From NCBI RefSeq assembly GCF_900114635.1, contig NZ_FOTQ01000012.1, positions 20,201-84,200 on the forward strand: DNA of 64,000 nt, given 5' to 3'. Numbering within the stretch: position 1 is the first letter of the stretch; each line of letters begins with the position of its first letter. A model generated the notes under the pieces. It saw nothing but the letters and a program-made list of their open reading frames with translations, ran no database searches and had not been told where the DNA came from. Shown piece after piece: positions 52,534 to 60,996 of the stretch. Origin of the DNA: Shimia aestuarii. Lineage in GTDB: Bacteria; Pseudomonadota; Alphaproteobacteria; Rhodobacterales; Rhodobacteraceae. The position numbers were made by a program, and so were the translations under genes.

Positions 52534-53201
52534 CGGTGGATTTCGTGGAACATTCCCGAGATGTCTTCGCCCACAAGGGTGAGATCCCGCACCGTGAAGG
52601 GGCGGGGCAGCAGGGGCGTGATATGGGGTGCGAGTGCGGTTTCGACTTCGACCGCCTGCTCCGGGGCCAGAGGTCCGGTCAGGGTGATGTGAAAACGGAA
52701 TTCATCGAGCACGTAGGGATAGCCCCATTGCGCGAGCAGGGCCTCTTGCCGGGCGTTCAGCCGGGCGCGGCGGCGGCGGGCGAGTTCGGCGTCGCTTGGG
52801 GGCGCGCGGAACGGGTCGAGCTGTTGCACGACGCTGGCCGCGAGGTTGGCCAGTGGTGTCTGGTCGCCGTCGATCTTGAGGGCGAGGAAGCGGCCCAGCC
52901 GGGCAAGGTGCAGGCCGTCGAGCGTCACGGGCGCGAGGCTGGCGCAGAGGATGTGCAAGGCGTCCGCAAGCGCGGCGGCAGTGGCGCCTTCGGCAAGGTG
53001 GAACGGCGGCTTGATCGTGCCGTGCAGCCCGTATTTTCGCGGCGTTGCGGTGATGTCGGGCAGAGGCGCGGGCAGGCCGGGAATATCGGGATGCGGGGCG
53101 GGCTGACCGCTAGCCACGTCCCAGCCAAGCCAGCGCGCGCCGAAATCGGCAAGCGCGCCGGGATGCGGGGTGTAGTAGATGCCGTATCGTCTGAATTGCA
53201 T
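52515..53201 (-). CDS. DUF1045 / 2H phosphoesterase-like phosphonate protein
   Basis: The 228-residue product starts MQFRRYGIYYTPHPGALADFGARWLGWD, typical of a protein linked to alphaproteobacterial phn operons. Two H-x-T motifs, H60-G-T62 in KYGLHGTIKPPF and H171-I-T173 in FRFHITLTGPL, are 111 residues apart. They mark the 2H phosphoesterase superfamily, which opens or hydrolyses cyclic phosphates. The window has no PhnP, the enzyme that opens 5-phosphoribosyl 1,2-cyclic phosphate after PhnJ, so this is a good candidate for that job (inference). The ATG at 53201 matches the family start. It is divergent from phnM by 55 bp and overlaps the end of phnN. Confidence 0.88.
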   Translation of the reverse strand: MQFRRYGIYYTPHPGALADFGARWLGWDVASGQPAPHPDIPGLPAPLPDITATPRKYGLHGTIKPPFHLAEGATAAALADALHILCASLAPVTLDGLHLARLGRFLALKIDGDQTPLANLAASVVQQLDPFRAPPSDAELARRRRARLNARQEALLAQWGYPYVLDEFRFHITLTGPLAPEQAVEVETALAPHITPLLPRPFTVRDLTLVGEDISGMFHEIHRYTLTG

Positions 53202-53256
53202 GGGGCCTCGGGCTCGGGTTTTTGGAACGCTGATGACAACAGGATGTGACGCAGAG

Positions 53257-54402
53257 ATGACACAAGAGATGATCCTCGCCAATGCCATGCTGGTTTTGCC
53301 GCACGAAACGCTGCAGGGCAGTGTCGTGGTGCGGGGCGGCATGATTGTCGAGATGGACAGCGGCACGGCGGTGCCGGCGGGTGCGGTGGATTGCGAGGGG
53401 GACTTCGTGGCGCCCGGGCTGATCGAGCTGCACACGGACAATCTTGAGCGGCATTTGCATCCGCGCCCCAAGGTGGACTGGCCGCATCAGGCGGCGATCG
53501 TGGCGCATGATGCGGAACTGGCCAGCGTCGGTATCACCACGGTGTTTGATGCGATCCGGGTCGGGTCGATCGTCAACGGGCCGAACAACAAATACGGAAA
53601 ATACGCGCGCGCGATTGCCGACGAGATCCTGTCGATGCGGGACAGTGGCGGGTTGCGGATCAGCCACCATCTGCATTTGCGAGCCGAGACCTGTTCGGAG
53701 ACATTGATCGAGGAACTTGACGAGTTCGGCCCGGCGGACCGGATCGGGATCGTGAGCCTGATGGACCATACGCCCGGGCAGCGCCAGTTCACCAACCTCG
53801 ACAAGTACGAGGGGTTCATCCGGGGGAAATACGGGTTGGGCGGCGATGAGTTTGCCCGCCATGTTGATCACCTTCTGACCCTTCGTGCCAACCTTGGGGA
53901 CCGGCATGAAGCTGCGGCTGTGGCCGCGGCCAAGCGCTTTGGCGCGGTGTTGGCAAGCCACGATGACACGACTGCCGAACAGGTGGCGACATCGGCGCGG
54001 CACGGTATTCGGCTGGCCGAGTTTCCGACAACTTTGGCCGCGGCGCGGGCCAATCACATGCACCAGATTGCCAATATCATGGGTGGGCCCAACCTTGTGC
54101 GGGGCGGGTCGCATTCCGGGAACGTGGCGGCCATCGAGCTGGCCGAGGCCGGGCTTCTGGACATTATCTCGTCGGATTATGTTCCGTCGTCGCTGCTGTT
54201 GTCAGCGGTGCAGTTGGGACAGCATTGGGGCGACATGGCCAAGGGATTGCACACGGTCACGGCAGCCCCGGCGCAATATACCGGGCTGGATGATCGCGGA
54301 CGGCTCGAGGTTGGCAGGACGGCCGACCTGATCCGGTTCCGGCTGACCGAAGGTGTGCCAGCGTTGCGGGCGGTCTGGAGCAAGGGGGTGCGGGCAGCTT
54401 GA
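53257..54402 (+). CDS. phnM: Ribose-1-alkylphosphonate 5-triphosphate diphosphatase PhnM
   Basis: PhnM releases diphosphate from the triphosphate made by PhnGHIL, preparing the substrate of PhnJ. The 381-residue product is a canonical PhnM: FVAPGLIELHTDNLERHLHPRPKVDWP (about 44-70) with metal-binding His and Asp, ASVGITTVFDAIRVG, HHLHLRAET, LMDHTPGQRQF, ASHDDTTAEQ and NLVRGGSHSGN. The ATG at 53257 gives the usual MxxxxxLxNAxLVL start; 53233 is an alternative. It is the last plus-strand gene of the locus, ends before a strong terminator, and has a paralogue at 44774. Confidence 0.95.
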   Translation: MTQEMILANAMLVLPHETLQGSVVVRGGMIVEMDSGTAVPAGAVDCEGDFVAPGLIELHTDNLERHLHPRPKVDWPHQAAIVAHDAELASVGITTVFDAIRVGSIVNGPNNKYGKYARAIADEILSMRDSGGLRISHHLHLRAETCSETLIEELDEFGPADRIGIVSLMDHTPGQRQFTNLDKYEGFIRGKYGLGGDEFARHVDHLLTLRANLGDRHEAAAVAAAKRFGAVLASHDDTTAEQVATSARHGIRLAEFPTTLAAARANHMHQIANIMGGPNLVRGGSHSGNVAAIELAEAGLLDIISSDYVPSSLLLSAVQLGQHWGDMAKGLHTVTAAPAQYTGLDDRGRLEVGRTADLIRFRLTEGVPALRAVWSKGVRAA

Positions 54403-54435
54403 ACGAGGCGAGCTGTCTGCGGGTTTGCTATAACG

Positions 54436-54465
54436 AAAAAGCCCCGGATCCTGTCCGGGGCTTTT
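54436..54465. terminator. Bidirectional terminator between phnM and pckA
   Basis: AAAAA-GCCCCGGA, a 5-nt loop TCCTG and TCCGGGGC-TTTT form an 8-bp GC stem that extends through A-T pairs. T-runs follow on both strands, so it serves the phn locus and the convergent pckA gene. Confidence 0.9.
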
Positions 54466-54487
54466 CTGATCGTTTCGAACGTGGCGC

Positions 54488-56086
54488 TTATCCGATGGCG
54501 GCGGCTTTCACGTCTGCGTCGATATAGGGCAGGTACTGTTCAAAGTTCTCGGCGAACATCTTGACCAGTTTCTTGGCCTGCGCGTCGTAAGCTTCCTTGT
54601 CTTCCCAGGTCGAGCGCGGGTCCAGAAGACCGGCGTCCACACCGGGAACCGTGACCGGCACTTCGAAGCCGAAGTTGGGGTCCTTGCGGAAGGTGGCTTC
54701 GTTCAGCGAGCCGTCCAGCGCCGCGGTCAGCAGGGCACGGGTGGCCTTGATCGGCATGCGGTTGCCGGTGCCATAGGCGCCGCCGGTCCAGCCGGTGTTG
54801 ACCAGCCAGCAGGTGGTGCCGTGTTCGGCAATCTTCTGGCGCAGCAGGCTGCCATAGGCTTCGGGGCGACGCGGCATGAAGGGCGCGCCGTAGCAGGTCG
54901 AGAACGCCGGGGCGGGTTCGGTCACGCCGCGCTCGGTACCTGCCATCTTGGCGGTGAAGCCCGACAGGAAGTGGTACTCGGCCTGGGCCGGGGTCAGGCG
55001 GGCGATCGGAGGCAGGATGCCAAACGCGTCACAGGTGAGCATGATCACGTTCTTGGGGTGCCCGCCAAGGCCGTTATCCGACGCGTTCGGGATCGAATCC
55101 AGCGGATAGGCGCAGCGCATGTTCTCGGTCAGGGTGCTGTCTTCGAAGTCGAGCTCTTTGGTCTCTTCGTCGAAGATCATGTTCTCGATCACGGTGCCGA
55201 ACATCTTTGTCGTGGCATAGATTTCCGGCTCTGCCTCGGGGTTCAGACCGATGGTCTTGGCATAGCAACCGCCTTCGAAGTTGAAGGTGCCGCGATCCGA
55301 CCAGCCATGTTCGTCGTCGCCGATCAGGGTGCGGTTGGGATCAGCGGACAGGGTGGTCTTGCCGGTGCCGGAAAGGCCGAAGAACACGGCGGCGTCGACC
55401 GGGTTGCCGTCGGCGTGGTTGGCCGAGCAGTGCATCGGCATGATGCCTTTTTCCGGCAGCAGGTAGTTCAGAACGCCGAAGACGGATTTCTTGTTCTCGC
55501 CCGCGTATTCGGTGTTGCCGATCAGGATCAGCTTCTTGTCGAAGTTGACGGCGATCACGGTCTCGGTGCGGCATCCATGCTTGGCCGGGTCGGCCTTGAA
55601 GCTGGGGCAGTTGATGATCGTGAAATCCGAGGTGAACCCGTCAAGTTCGTCGCGCGCCGGGCGGCGCAGCAGGTGACGGATGAAGAGGTTGTGCCACGCA
55701 AGCTCGTTGATCACGCGCACGTTCAACCGGTGCGCGGGGTCGGCCCCGGCATAAAGATCCTGAACGTAGTAGTTGCGGCCCTTCATATGCGCGACCATGT
55801 CGGCGTGCAGGCGATCAAAGGCGTCAGCTTCCATCGGGGCGTTGTTTTCCCACCAGATCGTGTTCTCGGTGGTCTCGGTGCGGACCGTGAATTTGTCCTT
55901 GGGCGAGCGGCCGGTAAATTCACCGGTGCTAACCAGGAACGTACCGCCCTGACCCAGCGTGCCTTCGCCGTTCTTCAGAGCGGCCTCAACCAAAGCCGGC
56001 TCCATAAGGTTGTAATAGACATTGCCCAGCCCTTCGATCCCTTGATCTTCGAGGCGGAATTGCGGGTTTACCCGTCCAAATGTCAT
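54488..56086 (-). CDS. pckA: Phosphoenolpyruvate carboxykinase (ATP)
   Basis: PckA converts oxaloacetate and ATP to phosphoenolpyruvate, the entry to gluconeogenesis. The 532-residue ATP-type enzyme shows RSPKDKF near the N-terminus, HCSANHADG, the P-loop [36 protein letters not shown] and [12 protein letters not shown]. The ATG at 56086, with AGGAG 8 nt upstream, gives [17 protein letters not shown], the family start; a longer reading to 56290 is an artefact. It is divergent from chvI, a linkage conserved in alphaproteobacteria, where pckA transcription depends on ChvI in Agrobacterium. Confidence 0.97.
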   Translation of the reverse strand: MTFGRVNPQFRLEDQGIEGLGNVYYNLMEPALVEAALKNGEGTLGQGGTFLVSTGEFTGRSPKDKFTVRTETTENTIWWENNAPMEADAFDRLHADMVAHMKGRNYYVQDLYAGADPAHRLNVRVINELAWHNLFIRHLLRRPARDELDGFTSDFTIINCPSFKADPAKHGCRTETVIAVNFDKKLILIGNTEYAGENKKSVFGVLNYLLPEKGIMPMHCSANHADGNPVDAAVFFGLSGTGKTTLSADPNRTLIGDDEHGWSDRGTFNFEGGCYAKTIGLNPEAEPEIYATTKMFGTVIENMIFDEETKELDFEDSTLTENMRCAYPLDSIPNASDNGLGGHPKNVIMLTCDAFGILPPIARLTPAQAEYHFLSGFTAKMAGTERGVTEPAPAFSTCYGAPFMPRRPEAYGSLLRQKIAEHGTTCWLVNTGWTGGAYGTGNRMPIKATRALLTAALDGSLNEATFRKDPNFGFEVPVTVPGVDAGLLDPRSTWEDKEAYDAQAKKLVKMFAENFEQYLPYIDADVKAAAIG

Positions 56087-56466
56087 CTGCAAACTCCTGT
56101 AGCCGGCCCGGAGAGGGGCGGCAGTTCTTGAATTACTGGAACATCTTGCAAGAAACGTCCCGATCAGCCCGCGACGCGGGCACCACGGGGCGCTCTTAAC
56201 ATGTCGTTCCAGAGAAAGGATAGGACGGTTTAGCGCAGTTAGCGCAACCACTTGCAGGTTAGCGCAATCAGGGGGCTGGATCGGAAACAATCCGCTTAGA
56301 AGCGCGGCAGAAAGTGAGGCAAATTAGCCATTGGTTAGCGAAACCTGTGTCAAATAAGTCCGGATTGTGACCCGAATCGCACTTTTGGATTGATTGCCTG
56401 GGCGGTAATTGCGCATAATACCGCAAAAAACAGGCATAAAAAACGAGCAGTATAAGGACCCGATCA
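56087..56466. promoter_or_regulatory. 380-bp pckA-chvI regulatory region with TTAGCGCA repeats
   Basis: No gene is seen. Three exact TTAGCGCA octamers lie at 56230-56237, 56239-56246 and 56259-56266, and a related GGTTAGCGAAA at 56333-56343. Start spacings of 9 and 20 bp approximate one and two helical turns, as expected for an OmpR-type regulator such as ChvI. A possible chvI promoter is TTGATT (56390-56395), 18 bp, CATAAT (56414-56419). It is overlapped by the inverted repeat GCGGTA/TACCGC (56402-56424). Confidence 0.5.
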
Positions 56467-57168
56467 ATGTCGAAGATTGCCCTTGTGGATGACGACAGGA
56501 ATATCCTGACGTCCGTTTCCATGACCCTTGAGGCAGAAGGGTTTGAAGTCGAAACATATAATGACGGCCAGCAGGCGCTGGACGCATTCAATAAGAAATT
56601 GCCCGATATGGCCGTGCTGGACATCAAGATGCCCCGCATGGATGGCATGGACCTCTTGCAGCGTCTGCGCCAGAAAACCTCGATGCCGGTCATTTTCCTG
56701 ACCTCGAAGGATGACGAGATCGACGAAGTTCTCGGTCTGCGCATGGGCGCGGATGACTATGTCAAGAAACCCTTCTCGCAGCGTCTTCTCGTGGAACGTA
56801 TCCGCGCGTTGCTGCGGCGCCAGGAAGCGGTGGACGGCGATATCGTCGGTGATACCGAAGAAACAAAGGTGATGAGCCGCGGTGACCTGGTGATGGATCC
56901 TCTGCGCCATTCGGTGAGCTGGCGGGGCAAGGACGTGACTCTGACCGTAACCGAATTCCTGCTGTTGCAGGCGCTGGCGCAGCGCCCCGGTTTCGTGAAG
57001 AGCCGCGATCAGCTCATGGACGTGGCCTATGATGACCAAGTTTATGTGGATGACCGTACGATCGACAGCCATATCAAGCGTTTGCGCAAGAAAATGCGCA
57101 GCGTGGACCCGGAGTTCTCGGCGATTGAGACCCTCTATGGCATCGGCTATAGGTACAACGAAGAGTAA
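56467..57168 (+). CDS. chvI: Two-component response regulator ChvI
   Basis: The 233-residue OmpR-type regulator has a receiver domain with acidic pocket D8-D9-D10, phospho-acceptor D52 in [11 protein letters not shown] and K101 in YVKKPFS. A C-terminal winged helix (about 135-230) follows, with [49 protein letters not shown], characteristic of ChvI/ExoR-linked regulators. AAGGA 8 nt upstream sets the start. It pairs with ChvG next door and responds in relatives to acid or envelope stress. Confidence 0.96.
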   Translation: MSKIALVDDDRNILTSVSMTLEAEGFEVETYNDGQQALDAFNKKLPDMAVLDIKMPRMDGMDLLQRLRQKTSMPVIFLTSKDDEIDEVLGLRMGADDYVKKPFSQRLLVERIRALLRRQEAVDGDIVGDTEETKVMSRGDLVMDPLRHSVSWRGKDVTLTVTEFLLLQALAQRPGFVKSRDQLMDVAYDDQVYVDDRTIDSHIKRLRKKMRSVDPEFSAIETLYGIGYRYNEE

Positions 57169-57191
57169 AAGCGGCAGCCGGAAGGACTGAA

Positions 57192-58886
57192 GTGCGCGAC
57201 ATGGCCCAGGGGCGGGACGGAGACGTTGTATTGGGCGATGACTGGGTCGCGCCCGAGGCCAATGTCGAAAAGGAATTGCGGGGACGGCGTGAACGGCGCC
57301 GTCTTTTGCCGCTTTCCAAGTCCCCGCTGACCCGCAAGATCATCACGTTCAACCTGATCGCGTTGTGCGTTTTGGTGGCGGGTATCCTTTATCTCAATTC
57401 TGCGCGCGACAGCTTTGCGGTGCAGCGCGCCGCCGGGCTGATGACCGAGGCACGGTTGATCGCGGGCGCCTTCGAGGCGCAGATGCCCGCCGGAGCGCCG
57501 GTGAACATGGCAACCGGCGACGGGATTGATGTGGCCGGTACGCTTGAAAAGCTGCCGCTGCGCGAGGGCACCAAGGTCTTTGTCTATGACACGGCCCGGA
57601 CCGGCGTCGGAAGCAAGGCCGGACAGGCTTCAGCAGATGCCGCCGACATGCTGGCGGAACGTCCGCAGGGCACGCCCCTGACGTCGGCGCTGAACTGGAT
57701 CTGGGGACTGTTTGGCGGCGCCGGGGACGCGGTTGGCCCGCAGCGCGCCACGGTCGAAGAGCAGGCGCGCGCTCTTTCCGGGGACGCTGTCGGTGGGCAG
57801 GAGATCCTTGCCACGCTCGAAGATCAGGTGGGGGCAACGGTTTTTGCGGTGGCCGTGCCGGTGATGCAGAATGGCGCCGCTGTTGGCGCCGTCGTGCTGA
57901 CCAGCGCCGCCGGGGAACTGGACCAGATGGTGCGCGGCGAGCGTGAACGGGTGCTGCAGATGTTCCTGATTGCGACCGTGGTGTCCGTGGGCCTGTCGAT
58001 GGTTCTGGCCTCGACGATTTCGAATCCGCTTTCAGATCTTGCGGCGGCTGCGGAAATCGGGCGGGACACGGACAGTCGCAAGGTCAATCCGGGCCGGGTG
58101 CGTATCCCGGATCTGACCGCGCGCCCAGATGAAATCGGACGCCTGTCGGGCGCCTTGCGAGGCATGGTGTCAGCGCTTTACGAACGCATTGACAGCAATG
58201 AACAATTTGCTGCTGACGTGGCGCATGAAATCAAGAACCCACTGGCCTCACTGCGCTCTGCCGTAGGCAGCCTGCGCGTGGTGAAGAAAGAAGAACATCG
58301 CGAAAAACTGCTTGATGTGATCGAGCATGACGTGCGTCGGTTGGACCGGCTGGTCAGCGATATTTCCAACGCCTCGCGGTTGGACAGCGAGTTGGTCAAG
58401 GAAGAAGAAGAACAGTTCAACCTGCTCGAAATGATCGGCAACTTGGCGCAATATCTGGGCGAGGACGCCAAGGGCAAGGGCATCGAATTCATCACCGACC
58501 TGCCCGAAACCCCGATCGAGATCAACGGGCTTGAGGCGCGGCTGGCGCAGGTCTTTGTCAACCTGATCACCAACGCGATCAGTTTCTGCGAAGACGGCGA
58601 CGCGATCCGCATCTGGGCGCGCAAGCGGGAAAACCGCGTGCTGGTGGTGGTCGAGGATACCGGCCCCGGCATCCCGGATCAGGCGCTCAACAAGATTTTC
58701 AACCGGTTCTATTCGCACCGCCCCGAATCCGATTTCGGCAACAATTCCGGCCTTGGCCTTGCGATTTCGAAGCAGATTGTCGAAGCGCATGGCGGCGTGA
58801 TCTGGGCCGAGAACATCCGCCCAACCGATGCCGACGTGACATCGGACCCGCTGGGTGCGCGGTTCGTGGTGGGTTTGCCCGTCTGA
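57192..58886 (+). CDS. chvG: Two-component sensor histidine kinase ChvG
   Basis: The 564-residue inner-membrane kinase has helix 1 at about 50-69, a periplasmic sensor of about 185 residues, helix 2 at about 254-275, a HAMP linker and the phospho-acceptor H345 in ADVAHEIKNPLASLRSA. The N-box is NLITNAISFC, G1 DTGPGIPDQ and G2 NSGLGLAISKQIV. The start is GTG at 57192 with AAGGA 5 nt upstream; ATG 57201 is less well spaced. It lies 23 bp after chvI. In rhizobia the periplasmic partner ExoR restrains it; exoR is not in the window. Confidence 0.95.
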   Translation: MRDMAQGRDGDVVLGDDWVAPEANVEKELRGRRERRRLLPLSKSPLTRKIITFNLIALCVLVAGILYLNSARDSFAVQRAAGLMTEARLIAGAFEAQMPAGAPVNMATGDGIDVAGTLEKLPLREGTKVFVYDTARTGVGSKAGQASADAADMLAERPQGTPLTSALNWIWGLFGGAGDAVGPQRATVEEQARALSGDAVGGQEILATLEDQVGATVFAVAVPVMQNGAAVGAVVLTSAAGELDQMVRGERERVLQMFLIATVVSVGLSMVLASTISNPLSDLAAAAEIGRDTDSRKVNPGRVRIPDLTARPDEIGRLSGALRGMVSALYERIDSNEQFAADVAHEIKNPLASLRSAVGSLRVVKKEEHREKLLDVIEHDVRRLDRLVSDISNASRLDSELVKEEEEQFNLLEMIGNLAQYLGEDAKGKGIEFITDLPETPIEINGLEARLAQVFVNLITNAISFCEDGDAIRIWARKRENRVLVVVEDTGPGIPDQALNKIFNRFYSHRPESDFGNNSGLGLAISKQIVEAHGGVIWAENIRPTDADVTSDPLGARFVVGLPV

Positions 58887-58913
58887 TCCGAGAAACCGAG
58901 AGGAAAGGTCGTT

Positions 58914-59360
58914 ATGCAGGGCGCTTCGGATACGGACGGACCGCTGCAGACCATGCTTCACGCAAGCTGCGTGGCGGTGCAGGGGCGTGCGGCTCTCATC
59001 ATCGGCGCGTCGGGGCGTGGAAAGTCCGGGCTTGCACTTCAGCTGATGGCATATGGCGCGGATCTGGTTTCGGATGACAGGACCGAGGTTGCCTTGCACG
59101 CGAGCCGGTTGGTTGCCCGTGCGCCGCAACATATTCGCGGCATGATCGAGGCGCGGGGCGTCGGTATCCTGAACGCGAAACCGGTCGATGCCGCCGATGT
59201 GCGCCTCGTCGTGGATCTGGACCGAAAGGAAAACGATCGGTTGCCCCACCCACGCGAAATTGTTCTATTGGGGCAATCCGTGCCCTTGCTTTGGCACGCT
59301 GAAGGCACACATTTTGCGGCAGCCATACTGCAATTCCTGCGCCATGGAAGGACCGCCTGA
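58914..59360 (+). CDS. hprK: Short HPr kinase (HprK, kinase domain only)
   Basis: The 148-residue product corresponds to the C-terminal kinase half of HprK/phosphorylase. It shows Walker A IGASGRGKSGLALQL (31-38) and LVSDDRTEV, then PQHIRGMIEARGVGIL. Full HprK of other phyla is about 310 residues with an N-terminal domain that is absent here; the short form is the rule in alphaproteobacteria. It phosphorylates a serine of HPr (encoded at 60685). Position between chvG and rapZ is conserved and suggests a regulatory PTS linked to the ChvGI response. Confidence 0.94.
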   Translation: MQGASDTDGPLQTMLHASCVAVQGRAALIIGASGRGKSGLALQLMAYGADLVSDDRTEVALHASRLVARAPQHIRGMIEARGVGILNAKPVDAADVRLVVDLDRKENDRLPHPREIVLLGQSVPLLWHAEGTHFAAAILQFLRHGRTA

Positions 59361-59364
59361 ACCC

Positions 59365-60291
59365 ATGCCGGATCGTCTGAAACAGTCGCATCGCCTCGTG
59401 CTTGTTACCGGCCCTTCCGGGGCGGGGCGTTCGACCGCGATCAAGGCGCTCGAAGATGCCGGTTATGAAACGATCGACAACCTGCCGCTTCGGCTGATGG
59501 AACCCCTGTTCTCGGGGATGCCGCTGGAACGACCAATGGCGCTTGGCATCGACACGCGCAACCGCGATTATTCGCCTACGTCGGTAAAAGAGGCGCTGGA
59601 TCTTCTTGAGCGCATTGATGGGCCGGTGCCCGAATTGCTTTATCTCGACTGCAGCCCGGAAATTCTTCTGCGCCGCTACAGTGAAACGCGGCGCCGGCAT
59701 CCGATGGCACAGGAAGAAAGCCCCCGAGAGGGTATCCAGCGGGAATTTGCCCTTCTGTCACCGGTGCGTGACGCGGCCGATGTCCTGATCGATACCTCTG
59801 CCCTGTCACCGCACGACCTGCGCGCCGCTGTTGAAAAGTTGTTTGCGCCAAAGGATCGCCAGCCGCTGGCACTTTCCGTGCAGTCCTTCAGCTACAAGCG
59901 CGCTTTGCCACAGACCGCGGACATGGTTTTCGATTGCCGTTTCCTTCACAACCCGCATTGGGTGGAAGACCTGCGAGCGTTGACTGGCATGGATGCCCCT
60001 GTCGGGGCCTATGTGTCCACCGATCCCAGCTTTGCGCCCTTTCTGGAAAGGCTCATGGGGATGGTCGACCTGCTGCTGCCTGCCTATATCTCCGAAGGAC
60101 GGAGCCATCTGGAGATTGCCTTCGGGTGCACTGGGGGGAAACATCGTTCCGTTTTCGTGACGGAAACCGTCGCACAGGCCCTTGCGCAACGGGGTTGGCA
60201 AGTGTCAATAAGGCATCGTGAACTTGACAGGTTTACGACACTGCCCGGACTTGCCCCGGGTGACAACGTGAATGGAGATACAACGGCGTGA
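59365..60291 (+). CDS. rapZ: RapZ-family nucleotide-binding protein
   Basis: The 308-residue product has Walker A VTGPSGAGRSTAIKALEDAGYETIDNLPL (P-loop about 16-24), a central LYLDCSPEILLRRYSETRRRHP and the C-terminal FGCTGGKHRSVFVTE with VAQALAQRGWQV. These are the marks of the RapZ/YvcJ family. In E. coli RapZ is an RNA-binding adaptor controlling GlmS; in alphaproteobacteria it is linked to the PTS genes and its role is less clear. Start choice is uncertain: 59365 follows the hprK stop by 4 nt, while 59344 would overlap it. Confidence 0.92.
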   Translation: MPDRLKQSHRLVLVTGPSGAGRSTAIKALEDAGYETIDNLPLRLMEPLFSGMPLERPMALGIDTRNRDYSPTSVKEALDLLERIDGPVPELLYLDCSPEILLRRYSETRRRHPMAQEESPREGIQREFALLSPVRDAADVLIDTSALSPHDLRAAVEKLFAPKDRQPLALSVQSFSYKRALPQTADMVFDCRFLHNPHWVEDLRALTGMDAPVGAYVSTDPSFAPFLERLMGMVDLLLPAYISEGRSHLEIAFGCTGGKHRSVFVTETVAQALAQRGWQVSIRHRELDRFTTLPGLAPGDNVNGDTTA

Positions 60292-60680
60292 TCGGGATCG
60301 TGATCGTGGCACATGGCGGGCTGGCCAGGGAATACCTGGCGGCCATGGAGCATGTCGTGGGATCACAGAAGGGCGTGCGCGCCATCACCATTGAAACGGA
60401 ACACGACCGCCCCAGCAAACAGACCGAAATCTGCGCCGCGGCGGACGAGGTGGATATGGGCGATGGCGTGATCGTGGTGACGGATATGTTCGGCGGTTCT
60501 CCCTCGAACCTGAGCCTCAAGGCCTGTGCGCCCGACAATCGCCGCATCCTTTACGGTGCGAACCTGCCCATGCTGATCAAACTGGCCAAGAGCCGCCACC
60601 TCGCCGTGCCGGATGCGGTGCGCGCGTCGCTGGAAGCCGGGCGCAAGTATATTGATAGCCAAAACGTACATACGGATTGA
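60288..60680 (+). CDS. PTS system mannose-type EIIA component
   Basis: The 130-residue protein starts IGIVIVAHGGLAREYLAAMEHVVG with the phospho-acceptor H9. It has VIVVTDMFGGSPSNLSLKAC, the EIIA-Man fold. No EIIB, EIIC or EIID gene is near, so it is part of a regulatory rather than sugar-carrying PTS. The start is GTG at 60288, overlapping the rapZ stop as GTGA. The HPr gene follows by 4 bp. Confidence 0.94.
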   Translation: MIGIVIVAHGGLAREYLAAMEHVVGSQKGVRAITIETEHDRPSKQTEICAAADEVDMGDGVIVVTDMFGGSPSNLSLKACAPDNRRILYGANLPMLIKLAKSRHLAVPDAVRASLEAGRKYIDSQNVHTD

Positions 60681-60684
60681 CTGA

Positions 60685-60963
60685 ATGTCCGAGACAATTT
60701 CCCGAACCTTGCAAATCACCAATGAAAAGGGTCTGCACGCTCGCGCCTCGGCCAAGCTTGTCGAAGTGGTCGAAGGCTTTGACGCCTCGGCCGAAGTGTC
60801 AAAGGATGGGTTGAGCGCAAGCGGCGACAGTATTATGGGTTTGCTGATGTTGGCAGCCTCCAAGGGCACGTCGATCGACATTCAGACCAGCGGGCCGGAC
60901 GCGCCCGCGCTGGCGGATGCCATCGAGGCACTGGTCGCTGACAAGTTCGGAGAAGGGTTCTGA
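60685..60963 (+). CDS. ptsH: Phosphocarrier protein HPr
   Basis: The 92-residue protein has the active-site H18 in NEKGLHARASAKLVEV. The regulatory serine is S49 in SGDSIMGLLMLAASKGT, the target of HprK. The protein passes phosphate to EIIA(Man). Enzyme I (ptsP/ptsI) is not in the window. It closes the hprK-rapZ-EIIA-HPr set, which is conserved in alphaproteobacteria and in some species affects envelope and carbon-related regulation. Confidence 0.96.
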   Translation: MSETISRTLQITNEKGLHARASAKLVEVVEGFDASAEVSKDGLSASGDSIMGLLMLAASKGTSIDIQTSGPDAPALADAIEALVADKFGEGF

Positions 60964-60996
60964 CGCGCGGCGCGCGCCGGGGCAGGGAAAGAAGAC

